Shown here: positions 35,943 through 45,066 of the stretch, piece by piece
How positions within the stretch are numbered: position 1 is the stretch's first letter
How the letters are laid out: the number at the start of each line of letters is the position of its first letter
Assembly (NCBI GenBank): GCA_965224535.1
Contig: CBDCZR010000019.1
Coordinates: 186,001 to 250,000, forward strand
From: JBCDHN01 sp965224535
GTDB taxonomy: Bacteria; Verrucomicrobiota; Verrucomicrobiia; Verrucomicrobiales; DEV007
DNA length: 64,000 nucleotides
Reading direction: 5' to 3'
Made by a program: the position numbers and the translations under genes
Notes under the pieces: generated by a model
Told to the model about the DNA's origin: nothing
The model's input: only the letters and a program-made list of their open reading frames with translations
Database searches by the model: none

Positions 35943-37244
35943 CTACGCCGCCTCCAACCCGCGAATTCCCGCCGAGGTACTGCTGCCAAAGCGGTCGATC
36001 TCCAAACCCATGCGCTGAGCCAGGGGAACGAACAAATTGGCGAGCGGGGTGTTGTCCTTGGCGTCGTGCGCGAGGTAGGATCCGTGCCTGAAGCCGCCTC
36101 CGGCGAGGATGATGGGCAGGTTGTGCCAGTCGTGCGAGGAGGCGTTGCCCAGGTTTGAGCCGAAAAGGATCGCGGTGTGGCCGAGGAGACTTCTCCCGGC
36201 TTCATCGACGCTCTTGAGCCGCGCCAAAAATTCGCCGAATGCCTCAAATTCCGTCTCCTCAATGATGCGCAGCTCGGCGATTTTTTCCTCGTCCTTGCCG
36301 TGATGGGAAAGGTTGTGCCAATCGGTTTTGACACCCGGAATATTGCTGGGCACGGCGTTGATTCCGCCCAAATCAAAGGTGATGGAGCGCGTGGAGTCGG
36401 TTTGCAGCGCCAGGGCGATCATGTGATACATGAGCCGCTGCCGGGCCAGGATGTCGTTCCGGTCGGCGACGTCTTTGGGCGCTTTTTCGTCGATTTTCGG
36501 CTTCGGCCGAGTCGCCCACTCCTCGGATTGCTGGATGCTCGTCTCCAGGTCGCGAACGGAGGTGAAATACTCGTCGAGCTTCTCGCGGTCGCGGTTTCCC
36601 AGGTCGCGTTCCAACTTTTTGGCGTCGCCCCGCACCGTGTCCAGGATGCTGCGGCCGCGCTTGAGTTCGCGCAACTCCGCGGCGATTTCCTCCGGCGTTC
36701 CGTCGATGAAAAGGGCGGCGAAAAGCTTGGCCGGCGAGCTTTCCGAGGGCAAGCGAACGCCGTTGGCCGTCCAGGAAAGCGAGCTGCCGGAGCGCGAGGC
36801 CAGGGCCAGGTAGGGATAGCGCGTCACGCCGCCGAGATGCCGCGCGATGAGTTGATCCAGCGAGATGGTGTTCTTGAATCCGGCCAAACCCGGGCGCTGC
36901 GCGGAGGTGAGCCAGGTCAAGTGCGAGGCGTGGCCGTTGTTGCCGTTTTGGCTCGGGTGGGATACGCCGGAGAAAACGGTGAAATCCGCGCGGTGATCCT
37001 TCAATTTGGCGAGGTAAGGCGTTAGCTGGTAATCGCGGCCGGGTTCGCTCGGGAAGAGAAACGGCGTGTGAAAGCCGAGCCCGGCGCACATGGCCACAAA
37101 CCTGGGAACTCCGCTGCCAGAGGCCGCTCGCGCGGTGAAACCGGGCGTCATAGCGTCGAGAAACGGCAGGGCGATGCAGGTCCCGGCGCCGCGCAGGAAA
37201 TGGCGGCGGTTGAGGGCGGATTTGGCGATGTGAGGTGCTTGCAT
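35943..37244 (-). CDS. DUF1552 secreted protein (copy 1)
   Basis: The ATG at 37244 gives 433 residues with a TAT signal (LNRRHFLRGAG). DUF1552 features are LAGFKNTISLDQLIARHLG, LGNRDREKLDEYFTSVRDLE and the C-terminal LFGSNLGNASSHDWHNLPIILAGGG. These proteins share the sulfatase-like fold of DUF1501 and often follow a DUF1588/1592/1595 cytochrome gene, none of which is adjacent here. A second member is at 45067. Confidence 0.92.
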   Translation of the reverse strand: MQAPHIAKSALNRRHFLRGAGTCIALPFLDAMTPGFTARAASGSGVPRFVAMCAGLGFHTPFLFPSEPGRDYQLTPYLAKLKDHRADFTVFSGVSHPSQNGNNGHASHLTWLTSAQRPGLAGFKNTISLDQLIARHLGGVTRYPYLALASRSGSSLSWTANGVRLPSESSPAKLFAALFIDGTPEEIAAELRELKRGRSILDTVRGDAKKLERDLGNRDREKLDEYFTSVRDLETSIQQSEEWATRPKPKIDEKAPKDVADRNDILARQRLMYHMIALALQTDSTRSITFDLGGINAVPSNIPGVKTDWHNLSHHGKDEEKIAELRIIEETEFEAFGEFLARLKSVDEAGRSLLGHTAILFGSNLGNASSHDWHNLPIILAGGGFRHGSYLAHDAKDNTPLANLFVPLAQRMGLEIDRFGSSTSAGIRGLEAA

Positions 37245-37309
37245 GATGGCTGGGAGGCAATTTTTGCCAGCAAACCGCACAGCCGACGAGCGGGATTTTT
37301 TGGCCTTGG

Positions 37310-37573
37310 TTAGGCCTTGGCGCCAACCAGCTTGCTCATCGCACTCTTGTAGCGGGCAGCGGCGTTTTTGTGGATGACGTTTGTCTTGGAGGCTTTGTCC
37401 ACGGCTTTGAAAAAATTGCGCAACTGCGCTTCGGCCTCTTTTTGATCGCCATCCGCCACGGCGCTTTGCACCTTTTTGCGATAGGTTTTGAAACGCGTTT
37501 TCAGCGCGCGGTTGCGCTGGGTGCGGGTTTTAATTTGGCGAACGCGCTTGGCGGCTGATTTGATGTTCGGCAT
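37310..37573 (-). CDS. rpsT: 30S ribosomal protein S20
   Basis: The ATG at 37573 gives 87 residues: MPNIKSAAKRVRQ start, basic helices with KTRFKTYRKKV, and VIHKNAAARYKSAMSKLV at the end. Length and pattern are standard for S20, which binds 16S rRNA early in assembly. It is divergent from the sugar transporter operon. Confidence 0.97.
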   Translation of the reverse strand: MPNIKSAAKRVRQIKTRTQRNRALKTRFKTYRKKVQSAVADGDQKEAEAQLRNFFKAVDKASKTNVIHKNAAARYKSAMSKLVGAKA

Positions 37574-37702
37574 GCGATATTTTGCTAGGATTTGGGGCGT
37601 GGAATCTAGGCTGTTGCGCTGGGTTGTCAAGAAGCATGGCGGGGGCGGCGGGAAACTCAAAATCGCGCTTCACAATCCGCCGATTTTTCGTTCAATGCCC
37701 GC

Positions 37703-39205
37703 GTGCCTGAAACCTCTTCCAGTCCGCTGCTCGAAATGCGCGGCATCGACAAGTCCTTTCCCGGCGTGCACGCGCTGAAGGAGGTGGATTTGACCCTGAA
37801 CGCAGGCGAAGTCCTGGCGCTGCTGGGCGAAAACGGCGCGGGCAAGAGCACCCTCATCAAGGTGCTGGGCGGGGCTCACACGCCGGAAAGCGGGACGATC
37901 CTGATCGACGGAAACGTAGCCAACCCGGGTTCTCCCGCGGATTCGCAGGCCGCTGGAATCGCAATCATCCACCAGGAGTTCAATCTGGCGCCGGACCTCT
38001 CCGTGCGCGAAAATTTGTTCCTTGGCAGGGAGATTTTGGGCAAATACCGGCTCATCAACGCCGCGGCGGAGAGCCGGGAGGCGCGGGCGTTATTCGCGCG
38101 GATGAAGGTCGCGGTCGAGCCCGAGGCGCGTTGCCGGGATTTGACCGTGGCCCAGCAGCAGATGGTGGAAATCGCTAAGGCGCTGTTGGTGAATGCGCGA
38201 ATTTTGGTGATGGATGAGCCCACCGCGGCCCTAACCGAGCGCGAAGTCGACCGCCTGCTCGAAATCATCGCCGAACTGCGCGACGACGGGATCGGGATCA
38301 TCTACATCAGCCACCGGTTGGACGAAATTTACCGAATCGCCGGCCGAATCGTCGTTTTGCGCGATGGCGCCAGCGTGGGGGGCGGAACCACCGCCGAACT
38401 CGACAAAAATCGGCTCATCGAGCTGATGGTGGGACGCAGCCTGGAAGAAGAATTTCCGCCACGGACGCCAAATCTCGGCAAAGAGCGGCTACGCGTCGAA
38501 AATCTGTGCCGGGGCGACGCCGTTCGCGATGTCAGCTTCAGCGTGCGGGCGGGCGAGGTTCTCGGTTTGGCCGGTTTGGTCGGCGCGGGACGCACGGAGA
38601 CCGCCCGGCTGATTTTTGGCGCGGACCGGCCGGATTCCGGCAAAATTTTTCTCGACGGCCAACGCGCCGAGATCCGTTCACCGCGCGACGCGATTCGCCG
38701 CCGCATTTGCCTGCTGACGGAGGACCGCAAGGGCCAGGGATTGGTCCTCATCCACAGCGTGCGCGACAATTTCGGCCTGCCGAACCTGCGCGATTTTCGC
38801 CGCGGCATCTTCATCGACGAGGAAGCCGAATCAACGGCGCTGGAGGGCTACGTTCGCGCGCTTAGCATCAAAATTTCCGGTGACAACCAGGCCGCGGGCA
38901 ACCTTTCCGGCGGCAACCAGCAAAAAATCGTGCTCGCCAAGTGGCTGCAGCGCAACGCGGACGTGCTCATCTTCGACGAACCGACGCGCGGCATTGACGT
39001 GGGCGCGAAATTCGAGATTTACCTGCTGATCAACAAGCTGGCGGCCGAAGGCAAGGCCATCATCCTCATCAGCAGCGAATTACCCGAAATTTTGGGAATG
39101 TGCGACCGCGTGTTGGTCGTGCACGAGGGCGAAATTCGCGGCGAAGTCACCGACGTGGCCAACGCGACCCAGCACGATCTCCTCAGCCTCGCCATTGACT
39201 CATGA
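37703..39205 (+). CDS. Sugar ABC transporter ATP-binding protein (RbsA type)
   Basis: The GTG at 37703 gives 500 residues with two fused ATPase domains. The first has Walker A GENGAGKST, LTVAQQQMVEIAKAL and DEPTAALTE; the second has the degenerate GLVGAGRTE loop, NLSGGNQQKIVLAKWL and DEPTRGIDVGAK. This is the carbohydrate-uptake CUT2 class. Its last four bases overlap the permease start (ATGA). No sugar-binding protein or kinase gene is adjacent, so the substrate is open. Confidence 0.95.
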   Translation: MPETSSSPLLEMRGIDKSFPGVHALKEVDLTLNAGEVLALLGENGAGKSTLIKVLGGAHTPESGTILIDGNVANPGSPADSQAAGIAIIHQEFNLAPDLSVRENLFLGREILGKYRLINAAAESREARALFARMKVAVEPEARCRDLTVAQQQMVEIAKALLVNARILVMDEPTAALTEREVDRLLEIIAELRDDGIGIIYISHRLDEIYRIAGRIVVLRDGASVGGGTTAELDKNRLIELMVGRSLEEEFPPRTPNLGKERLRVENLCRGDAVRDVSFSVRAGEVLGLAGLVGAGRTETARLIFGADRPDSGKIFLDGQRAEIRSPRDAIRRRICLLTEDRKGQGLVLIHSVRDNFGLPNLRDFRRGIFIDEEAESTALEGYVRALSIKISGDNQAAGNLSGGNQQKIVLAKWLQRNADVLIFDEPTRGIDVGAKFEIYLLINKLAAEGKAIILISSELPEILGMCDRVLVVHEGEIRGEVTDVANATQHDLLSLAIDS

Positions 39206-40536
39206 AGCAACGCATCCTCAACGACTACGGCATGGTTTTGGTTCTGTTAGGGCTCTGCCTGATGTTCAGCCTCGTCACCATCCGCAAGCAATCGCTAACC
39301 GGGGCCGGCGTGGCGAGGGATTTGGCCGCGGAGGTCGAACGCAGCGCCAAACCGGGCGAAGTGACCCTGATCGCCGGCGCAACGAACACGGGCTCGGCCA
39401 CGCTGGCAAAGGGCGTCGCCAAGGAGCTGAAATCCCGCGAAAATCTCGAAACGCGGCTCGTTATCGGCGCTCCGCGGGATTTGCGCGTCGCGATGGAGCA
39501 AATGCAAGCTGCGGGCCAAAAACTCGGCGTGGTCGCCGTGGGCGGAAAAGCGGCCAAATGGCGCGTGGTAGAGCAAATTCCCGACGATTTCCCGAATTTC
39601 GCCGGCGCGCGAATTTTGACGCCGCGTGAGGGTTTGCGATCGGGCTTCCTCAATCCCGGCAACCTCGTTGCGGTGGTCGATCGCATCGTCGTCATCGCGG
39701 TGATCGCCATCGGCATGACCATGGTGATCATCACCGGCGGCATCGATCTTTCCGTCGGGAGTCTCATCGCGTTTTCGGCGGTCATCAGCACACTGGTCAT
39801 GAAGTGGCTGGGAGGGCTGGACGCGTCCGGCGGCGCGGTTTTGGCCGGATTTTTGGTGGGAATTGCCGCCTGCGGATTGGTTGGAGCGGGGACCGGCGCG
39901 CTCATCGCCCGTTTTCAGCTAGCGCCGTTCATCGTGACCCTGGGCGTGATGTTGATCGCCAGCGGATTGGCGTTCAAAGCGACCGGCGGCTTCTCGATCT
40001 ACCAGGTGCCCAAGGGCCTAACCTGGCTGGGGCAAGGGAGAACCCTCGGTTTGCCGAATACCGTCATCGTCCTGGCGATTCTCTACGCGGCTGCGCATGT
40101 CTTCATGGCTCACACCCGGCTGGGGCGCTACATCTACGCGGTGGGCGGCAACGTGGAAGCCGCGCGGCTCTCCGGCGTGCCCGTTGGCTGGGTAACCGCG
40201 TTTGTCTACGTGGTCAGCGGGATCATGGCGGGCATTGGCGGTTGCATCCAGGCCTCACAGGTCAACACGGGAGCGCCAAACATGGGCGAAACCTACGAAC
40301 TCACCGTCATCGCCGCCGTGGTGGTTGGCGGCACCAGCCTCTCCGGCGGCAGCGGGCGCATTTTCGGCACGCTCATCGGCGCGTTCATCATTGCCGTGAT
40401 CCAAAACGGGATGAACCAGCTCAACATCGACGAATACACGCAAAAAGTCGTCCTCGGCGCCGTCATCATCGGCGCGGTGTTGCTGGACAAAGCGCGGCAG
40501 AAAGGCGGGTTGCGGCGACTCTGGACGGGCGGTTAG
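39202..40536 (+). CDS. Sugar ABC transporter permease (RbsC type) with extra N-terminal domain
   Basis: The 444-residue permease contains the RbsC core from ~residue 150: IGMTMVIITGGIDLSVGSL, HTRLGRYIYAVGGN and GVPVGWVTAFVYV. Between the first TM helix (8-27) and this core is an insert of ~115 residues (VTLIAGATNTGSATLAKGV, LGVVAVGGKAAKWRVVEQI) with an alternating strand/helix pattern that would face the periplasm. Ordinary RbsC has only a short loop here. It may help recognise the ligand or the binding protein. Confidence 0.93.
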   Translation: MKQRILNDYGMVLVLLGLCLMFSLVTIRKQSLTGAGVARDLAAEVERSAKPGEVTLIAGATNTGSATLAKGVAKELKSRENLETRLVIGAPRDLRVAMEQMQAAGQKLGVVAVGGKAAKWRVVEQIPDDFPNFAGARILTPREGLRSGFLNPGNLVAVVDRIVVIAVIAIGMTMVIITGGIDLSVGSLIAFSAVISTLVMKWLGGLDASGGAVLAGFLVGIAACGLVGAGTGALIARFQLAPFIVTLGVMLIASGLAFKATGGFSIYQVPKGLTWLGQGRTLGLPNTVIVLAILYAAAHVFMAHTRLGRYIYAVGGNVEAARLSGVPVGWVTAFVYVVSGIMAGIGGCIQASQVNTGAPNMGETYELTVIAAVVVGGTSLSGGSGRIFGTLIGAFIIAVIQNGMNQLNIDEYTQKVVLGAVIIGAVLLDKARQKGGLRRLWTGG

Positions 40537-40544
40537 GATTCCGC

Positions 40545-40973
40545 CTATCCCGGCGGAAACCACACGTACTGAAAAAAATAGACCAACACACCGGTTACCG
40601 ACACGTAGAGCCAGATGGGATAGGTCCAGCGCGCCCGGCGCTTGTGAAGCTGAAAATTGCGCCGAATCGCGGGCAGAACGGTCATGACGATCATCGGCAA
40701 ATTAACCGCCGCCAGGATGATGTGCGGGATGAGGATGGCCAGGTAGATGCCGCGCACTATCGTCGTCATGTGGTCGGAGCCGCGCGTGCTGTGGTGCGCC
40801 TTGTGGATGACGTAACAGGTTAGGAATGCGGCCGAAACCACCAGCGCCAGGATCATGAGCGTGCCGTGCGCCCGACGTTTCCCCATTTTCACGCAAACCA
40901 GCCCGGCCACGAGGAGAACCGTGGCGGAGGCGTTGAGGATGGCGTTGATTGCGGGGAGATCGGCGGTGCTCAT
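40545..40973 (-). CDS. DUF420 membrane protein
   Basis: The 142-residue protein has four TM helices and the DUF420 landmarks: NAILNASATVLLVAGL, CYVIHKAHH, IYLAILIPHIILAAVNLP and RRARWTYPIWLYVSVTGVLVYF. The His residues in helices two to three are conserved in the family. DUF420 includes CtaM-like haem-copper oxidase assembly factors, which fits the SCO1 gene 1.5 kb away. A 7-bp stem (40539-40545 / 40552-40558) lies at its end between convergent genes. Confidence 0.88.
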   Translation of the reverse strand: MSTADLPAINAILNASATVLLVAGLVCVKMGKRRAHGTLMILALVVSAAFLTCYVIHKAHHSTRGSDHMTTIVRGIYLAILIPHIILAAVNLPMIVMTVLPAIRRNFQLHKRRARWTYPIWLYVSVTGVLVYFFQYVWFPPG

Positions 40974-41044
40974 GGCGAGATTTCAGCAATCCCTCGCGAC
41001 TTTTTCGGCGACCGGCAACGTTTTTTCACGTGCATCGGCTTTTC

Positions 41045-42448
41045 ATGGCTCGATTGGCGTTTACTGATTGCGGCATGGACGCCGCCCACCAGCCTTGGAT
41101 CCAATCGACCCTGCAAAACGGCTCGCCCGACGAGTTGATCGAGATGTTCCTGCACGTACACCCCGCCGATTTGGCCGATGCGTTGGGGGAGCTGGACGAC
41201 GACCGCTGGGACGAGGTGCTGCAGGTCATGCCGCCAGGCGTTTTCGGCCAGTTGATCGAACACATGCCCGCCATCGACGCAGTGGCGCACCTGCAAAAAT
41301 CCTCGAAAGATTACCGGCAGGAGGCGTTGGTTCACCTGGCTGACGATGAATTGGTCGATCTGCTCCAGGAGCTGCCCGATGACGAGCGCGAAAACTACGT
41401 CGGCCTGCTCCCGGACTCCAAAAAGAAGCAATCGCGGCGGTTGCTGGCGTTTCCCGAAGAATCCGCGGGGGGACGCATGACCTCGGAAATCGCCACCGTG
41501 CGCGAAGACATGACCGTGCGCGAGGCGATCGAAAAATTGGCCGACATCAAGGAAACCACCGAGTTGCTGGCGCGAATTTACGTGATCGACGACCGCGACC
41601 GCCTGCATGGCAAAGTGCGCCTGCGCGATTTGACCTTTAACCCGCGCGACAAACTGATTCGCGAGATCATGGACGACGATCTGCTGGCCGTGGACGCCTT
41701 TGCCGATCAGGAGGACGCCGCGCGGATGCTGATGCGCTACGACCTGCTGGCCCTTCCGGTGGTGAACCCGGAGCGCCAGGTTTTGGGCGTGTTAACCCAC
41801 GACGACGCCATGGAAATTTTGGAGGAAGAATCCACCGAGGACATCGAGAAAATCTCCGGCATCCAGACCTCCCCGCCGGACGAGACTTACATGCGCACCA
41901 GCGTGATCGGCCACTTTCGGCGCCGCGCGGGCTGGGTGGTGACCATGGCGTTTTTGGCGATCGCCGCCGGCTTTGTCCTCTACAAATTCGAGCACGTGCT
42001 TAGCACGCTGGCCATCCTGGCGCTCTACATCCCCATGGTGGTCGCCGCGGGCGGCAACACCGGCTCGCAATCGGCAACCATGGTCATTCGCGCCATGTCG
42101 CTGGGGGAATTTAGCCCGCAGGATTTTTTGAGCGTCATTTGGAAGGAAATCCGCATCGGCGTCATGCTGGGCGCGGTGGTCGGGTTTTGCATTTTTTTGC
42201 AAATTCAGCTCGTTCAATTTGGCGGCGTGCCGGAGGGGTTGAGCCTCTTTCGAGTCGCCTGCGTGGTGGGATTTGCCCTCATGCTGCAAATCACCTCTTC
42301 CACCCTGCTCGGGGCTTCGTTGCCGTTGCTGGCCCGGCTCATGAACGCCGACCCGGCCGCCGTCGCCTCACCGGTCATCACCACGGTGGTGGATGTTTCC
42401 GGCATGTTGATCTACTTTCTGCTGGCCAAGGCGTTTTTGGGCATTTGA
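41045..42448 (+). CDS. mgtE: Magnesium transporter MgtE
   Basis: The protein has the full MgtE layout: an N-terminal acidic helical domain (HPADLADALGELDDDRW), two CBS domains (about residues 135-260), a connecting helix and a five-helix membrane domain with VVAAGGNTGSQSATMVIRAM, the pore motif. ATG 41045 gives 467 residues; ATG 41075 is also possible. Mg2+ binding to the N and CBS domains gates the channel. It is divergent from the DUF420 gene. Confidence 0.95.
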   Translation: MARLAFTDCGMDAAHQPWIQSTLQNGSPDELIEMFLHVHPADLADALGELDDDRWDEVLQVMPPGVFGQLIEHMPAIDAVAHLQKSSKDYRQEALVHLADDELVDLLQELPDDERENYVGLLPDSKKKQSRRLLAFPEESAGGRMTSEIATVREDMTVREAIEKLADIKETTELLARIYVIDDRDRLHGKVRLRDLTFNPRDKLIREIMDDDLLAVDAFADQEDAARMLMRYDLLALPVVNPERQVLGVLTHDDAMEILEEESTEDIEKISGIQTSPPDETYMRTSVIGHFRRRAGWVVTMAFLAIAAGFVLYKFEHVLSTLAILALYIPMVVAAGGNTGSQSATMVIRAMSLGEFSPQDFLSVIWKEIRIGVMLGAVVGFCIFLQIQLVQFGGVPEGLSLFRVACVVGFALMLQITSSTLLGASLPLLARLMNADPAAVASPVITTVVDVSGMLIYFLLAKAFLGI

Positions 42449-42487
42449 GGTGGAAATTTGGGAATTGAGATTTGAAATTCACTCGCA

Positions 42488-43195
42488 ATGTCACAACCCG
42501 AAAACGTTGAGGAACCGCCGCGCATCAATCCGTGGTCCATTTGGCTGATTGTGGGGATTATGCTAGGCGGAGTGCTGGTAGCCTTCAACTACGCCCTACA
42601 CCAGCGCGCTGGAGCCAAGGACCCGCGCCCGCCCTACCTGAACAAGCTGGAAGAAGACCTGGAAGCGGTGAATCGCGACGGAAAACCCGCCCGGCTCAGC
42701 CAGTTGAAGGGCAAAGTCTACGTCGCCAGCTACCTCTTCACCACCTGCCCCATGGGCTGCCTGGGAATCGCGGCGAAACTCAGCGAAATTCACGGCGAAT
42801 TTGGCGACGACCCTCGATTTCAGCTCGTTTCCTTCAGTGTCGACCCCAGTGGTGACACGCCTGAGATGACGGACGAGTTTCTCAACCGAATGAACGTCGG
42901 AATCGACGATTGGTGGTATCTCACCGGCGAAGGCGAGGCTATTCCGCGCTACATGCTTGAGTTTTTTCAGCTCTATCCAACGAAAAAAGTCGACGACCCC
43001 AACATCAAGTTCCTCCACGACATGCGCGTGGTGCTCGTGGACGGCAAAGCCAACATTCGCGGCTACTACCAGCTTCTTCACGGCGATGCCAAGATGGCCG
43101 AGCAAGAATTCGAGCATCTGCGCCGGGACATCCACTACATCCTGGAAAACGAGACCGATGATCCGGCGGCGTCGGAGGAGGAAGAGGGAACCTGA
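42488..43195 (+). CDS. SCO1/SenC copper chaperone
   Basis: The 235-residue protein has one N-terminal TM helix and a thioredoxin-like domain with the copper ligands CPMGC (near residue 84) and the His in KFLHDMRVVLVDG. SCO proteins deliver copper to the CuA site of cytochrome oxidase. VASYLFTTCP and FSVDPSGDTPE are family landmarks. The C-terminal tail is acidic. It follows mgtE by 39 bases; DUF420 upstream supports a respiratory role. Confidence 0.92.
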   Translation: MSQPENVEEPPRINPWSIWLIVGIMLGGVLVAFNYALHQRAGAKDPRPPYLNKLEEDLEAVNRDGKPARLSQLKGKVYVASYLFTTCPMGCLGIAAKLSEIHGEFGDDPRFQLVSFSVDPSGDTPEMTDEFLNRMNVGIDDWWYLTGEGEAIPRYMLEFFQLYPTKKVDDPNIKFLHDMRVVLVDGKANIRGYYQLLHGDAKMAEQEFEHLRRDIHYILENETDDPAASEEEEGT

Positions 43196-43205
43196 AGGGT
43201 GCACG

Positions 43206-44165
43206 CTAAGTCCGACCGCCTCCAGCGTAGCTCTGGCTGACGGGCCGTTGCGGCTGCCGCTGTTTTGCGGCATCCAGCAGCAGAAATTGCCGAATCCGGG
43301 TCTTGAGCCCCGGATCGATGGTGCGCCGATCCTTGGCGTAGAGCGCCGCGTCGAGACCCGCCTTGATGCCGGCGAGTTGTTCCCGGTCGGGATCCGGCAT
43401 TTGGGGATGTTCGCGAAGCTCTGCCGGGCTAAATCGCGACATTTCCACGCCAAAGCGCTCTCGCACGAAGCCATCGAGAATCTGCCGGATGCTGGCTGGG
43501 TGCGTGGTTTCCTCCAACGCGGCCAGGGCGGGGTTTGGGCGCTTTTTCGGGCTTGGCTCGAAATCCATGCGCTTGGCCTGGCGCATCTTCCAGTAGCCGA
43601 TCCGAAAGACCGCCCAAAGCACGATCACCAACGCGACTAACAGCCAGTAAACCCAGTTGGTTCGCGGCCGAATCGGTGGTGCGGCCGGTTTTAGCTCGGT
43701 TTCGAACGGGTCGCCGGGCAGCAGCGATTTTACCTGAAAATTCACCGGTTTGGTGGTGATGGTGAGGGGGATGTTCGCCTCATCCGTGGGCCAAAAAACC
43801 AGGTTTAGCTCCGGAATTAGCCGTTCGCCGGGTAAAAGCGGCTCCAGGACGTAAACCCAGGCATCGATGATGGTTTCGCCCCGTTTTTGGCCGACGACCG
43901 GTGTTTCGATGCGCTTCAGGTTCAACTTTGAGATGCCGGCCACGGCGCGATGGGGTGGTTCCGGCTTGAATCGGCGCTTGTTGCCGGTTTCGCGCATTTC
44001 CGCTTCCGGCACGGCGGGAACGCTGGTGGTGATGGTCAGTTTTAGCGCGCCGGCCACGGAAATCGGCGTTTGCGGCTCGATGGCGAGATCGGCGCGGACC
44101 GGCCCATTTTCGTAGCTGGCGACGCCCGCGGCCAACAGTAGCCATGCCGCCGCAATTTCACCCAT
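43206..44165 (-). CDS. BatD-like membrane protein
   Basis: The ATG at 44165 gives 319 residues: a signal peptide, a beta-rich extracytoplasmic domain (residues ~20-165), one TM helix (WVYWLLVALVIVLWAVF) and a cytoplasmic helical domain with PASIRQILDGFVRERFG. This matches BatD/DUF4381-like proteins that accompany DUF58 and MoxR genes. It overlaps the DUF58 gene by 8 bases. The last codons and stop lie in a 17-base sequence nearly identical to the end of the MITE at 54131. Confidence 0.75.
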   Translation of the reverse strand: MGEIAAAWLLLAAGVASYENGPVRADLAIEPQTPISVAGALKLTITTSVPAVPEAEMRETGNKRRFKPEPPHRAVAGISKLNLKRIETPVVGQKRGETIIDAWVYVLEPLLPGERLIPELNLVFWPTDEANIPLTITTKPVNFQVKSLLPGDPFETELKPAAPPIRPRTNWVYWLLVALVIVLWAVFRIGYWKMRQAKRMDFEPSPKKRPNPALAALEETTHPASIRQILDGFVRERFGVEMSRFSPAELREHPQMPDPDREQLAGIKAGLDAALYAKDRRTIDPGLKTRIRQFLLLDAAKQRQPQRPVSQSYAGGGRT

Positions 44166-44976
44166 AATGCCTCCTTCCGGCTTGGATCCGCGCTTTGAGA
44201 AAGCCGTGCAAGGCCCCAACGTAGTCGTGGCCAACCCACAGCGAAAACTGATCGACCCCCGCCGCGTCCAGCTCCTGCCAGAGGGCGGCCCGGCGATTTT
44301 GAGCCACGCTGGCAAACGCCTCGCGAACGCTGGCATTGCCGGAATCCACCAACGTCATCTTGCCCGTTTCCGCGTCTTTGATCCGCACCAACCCCGCCTT
44401 GGGCAGCTCCACTTCGTGGGGATCGATGACGGACACGGCGATGAGATCGTGGGCTCGCGCCGCCGCCTGAAGGGTATCGACAAAGCCGCTGGTCTGGAAA
44501 TCCGAGATCAAAAACGCCACTGCACGGCGTTTGGCGATGTGCATCAGCAAATCCAGCGGCTCGCTCAAGTCCGTGCCGCGCGAAACCGGCTCATGCGTCA
44601 GGGTTTGGTAGACGATTTGCGACACGTGCACCTTGCCCTTGGCGGGCGGCAGATGGCACTCAACCTGGTCGCTGAACAAAATGAGCCCCACGCGATCGTG
44701 ATTTGCGGCCGCCGAATGGGCTAGCAGGCCCGTTAGCTCCGCGGCGGCCTCGCGCTTGGTCTGCTCGCTGCTGCCGTAGTTTTCTGAGGCCGACACATCC
44801 ACCAGCAGATACACCGTCAAATCGCGCTCCTCGATGAAACGCTTCACAAACGGCTCACCGGTGCGCGCGGTCACGTTCCAATCGATCGAGCGTACCTCGT
44901 CGCCCGGCTGATAGGGCCGCACTTCGTCAAACTCGATTCCTCGCCCTTTGAACACGCTGAGATACTCGCCGGCCAA
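44158..44976 (-). CDS. DUF58 / vWA-like protein
   Basis: The protein contains AGEYLSVFKGRGIEFDEVRPYQ, IDWNVTARTGEPFVKRF and the metal-site-like LLVDVSASENYGS, the DUF58 signature. Such proteins work with MoxR ATPases in envelope stress or folding. The only canonical start is TTG at 44976, but family-like sequence (LQIRCRHAVEELLAGEY) continues upstream in frame to about 45060 without an ATG, GTG or TTG. The true start is therefore unclear. No MoxR gene is adjacent. Confidence 0.85.
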   Translation of the reverse strand: MAGEYLSVFKGRGIEFDEVRPYQPGDEVRSIDWNVTARTGEPFVKRFIEERDLTVYLLVDVSASENYGSSEQTKREAAAELTGLLAHSAAANHDRVGLILFSDQVECHLPPAKGKVHVSQIVYQTLTHEPVSRGTDLSEPLDLLMHIAKRRAVAFLISDFQTSGFVDTLQAAARAHDLIAVSVIDPHEVELPKAGLVRIKDAETGKMTLVDSGNASVREAFASVAQNRRAALWQELDAAGVDQFSLWVGHDYVGALHGFLKARIQAGRRHYG

Positions 44977-45066
44977 CAGCTCTTCAACAGCGTGGCGGCA
45001 GCGAATTTGCAGGGTCTGGAACTGGGAATCGGTGGAGATTGGAAAAATAGGAACTGGGAACCTCGC

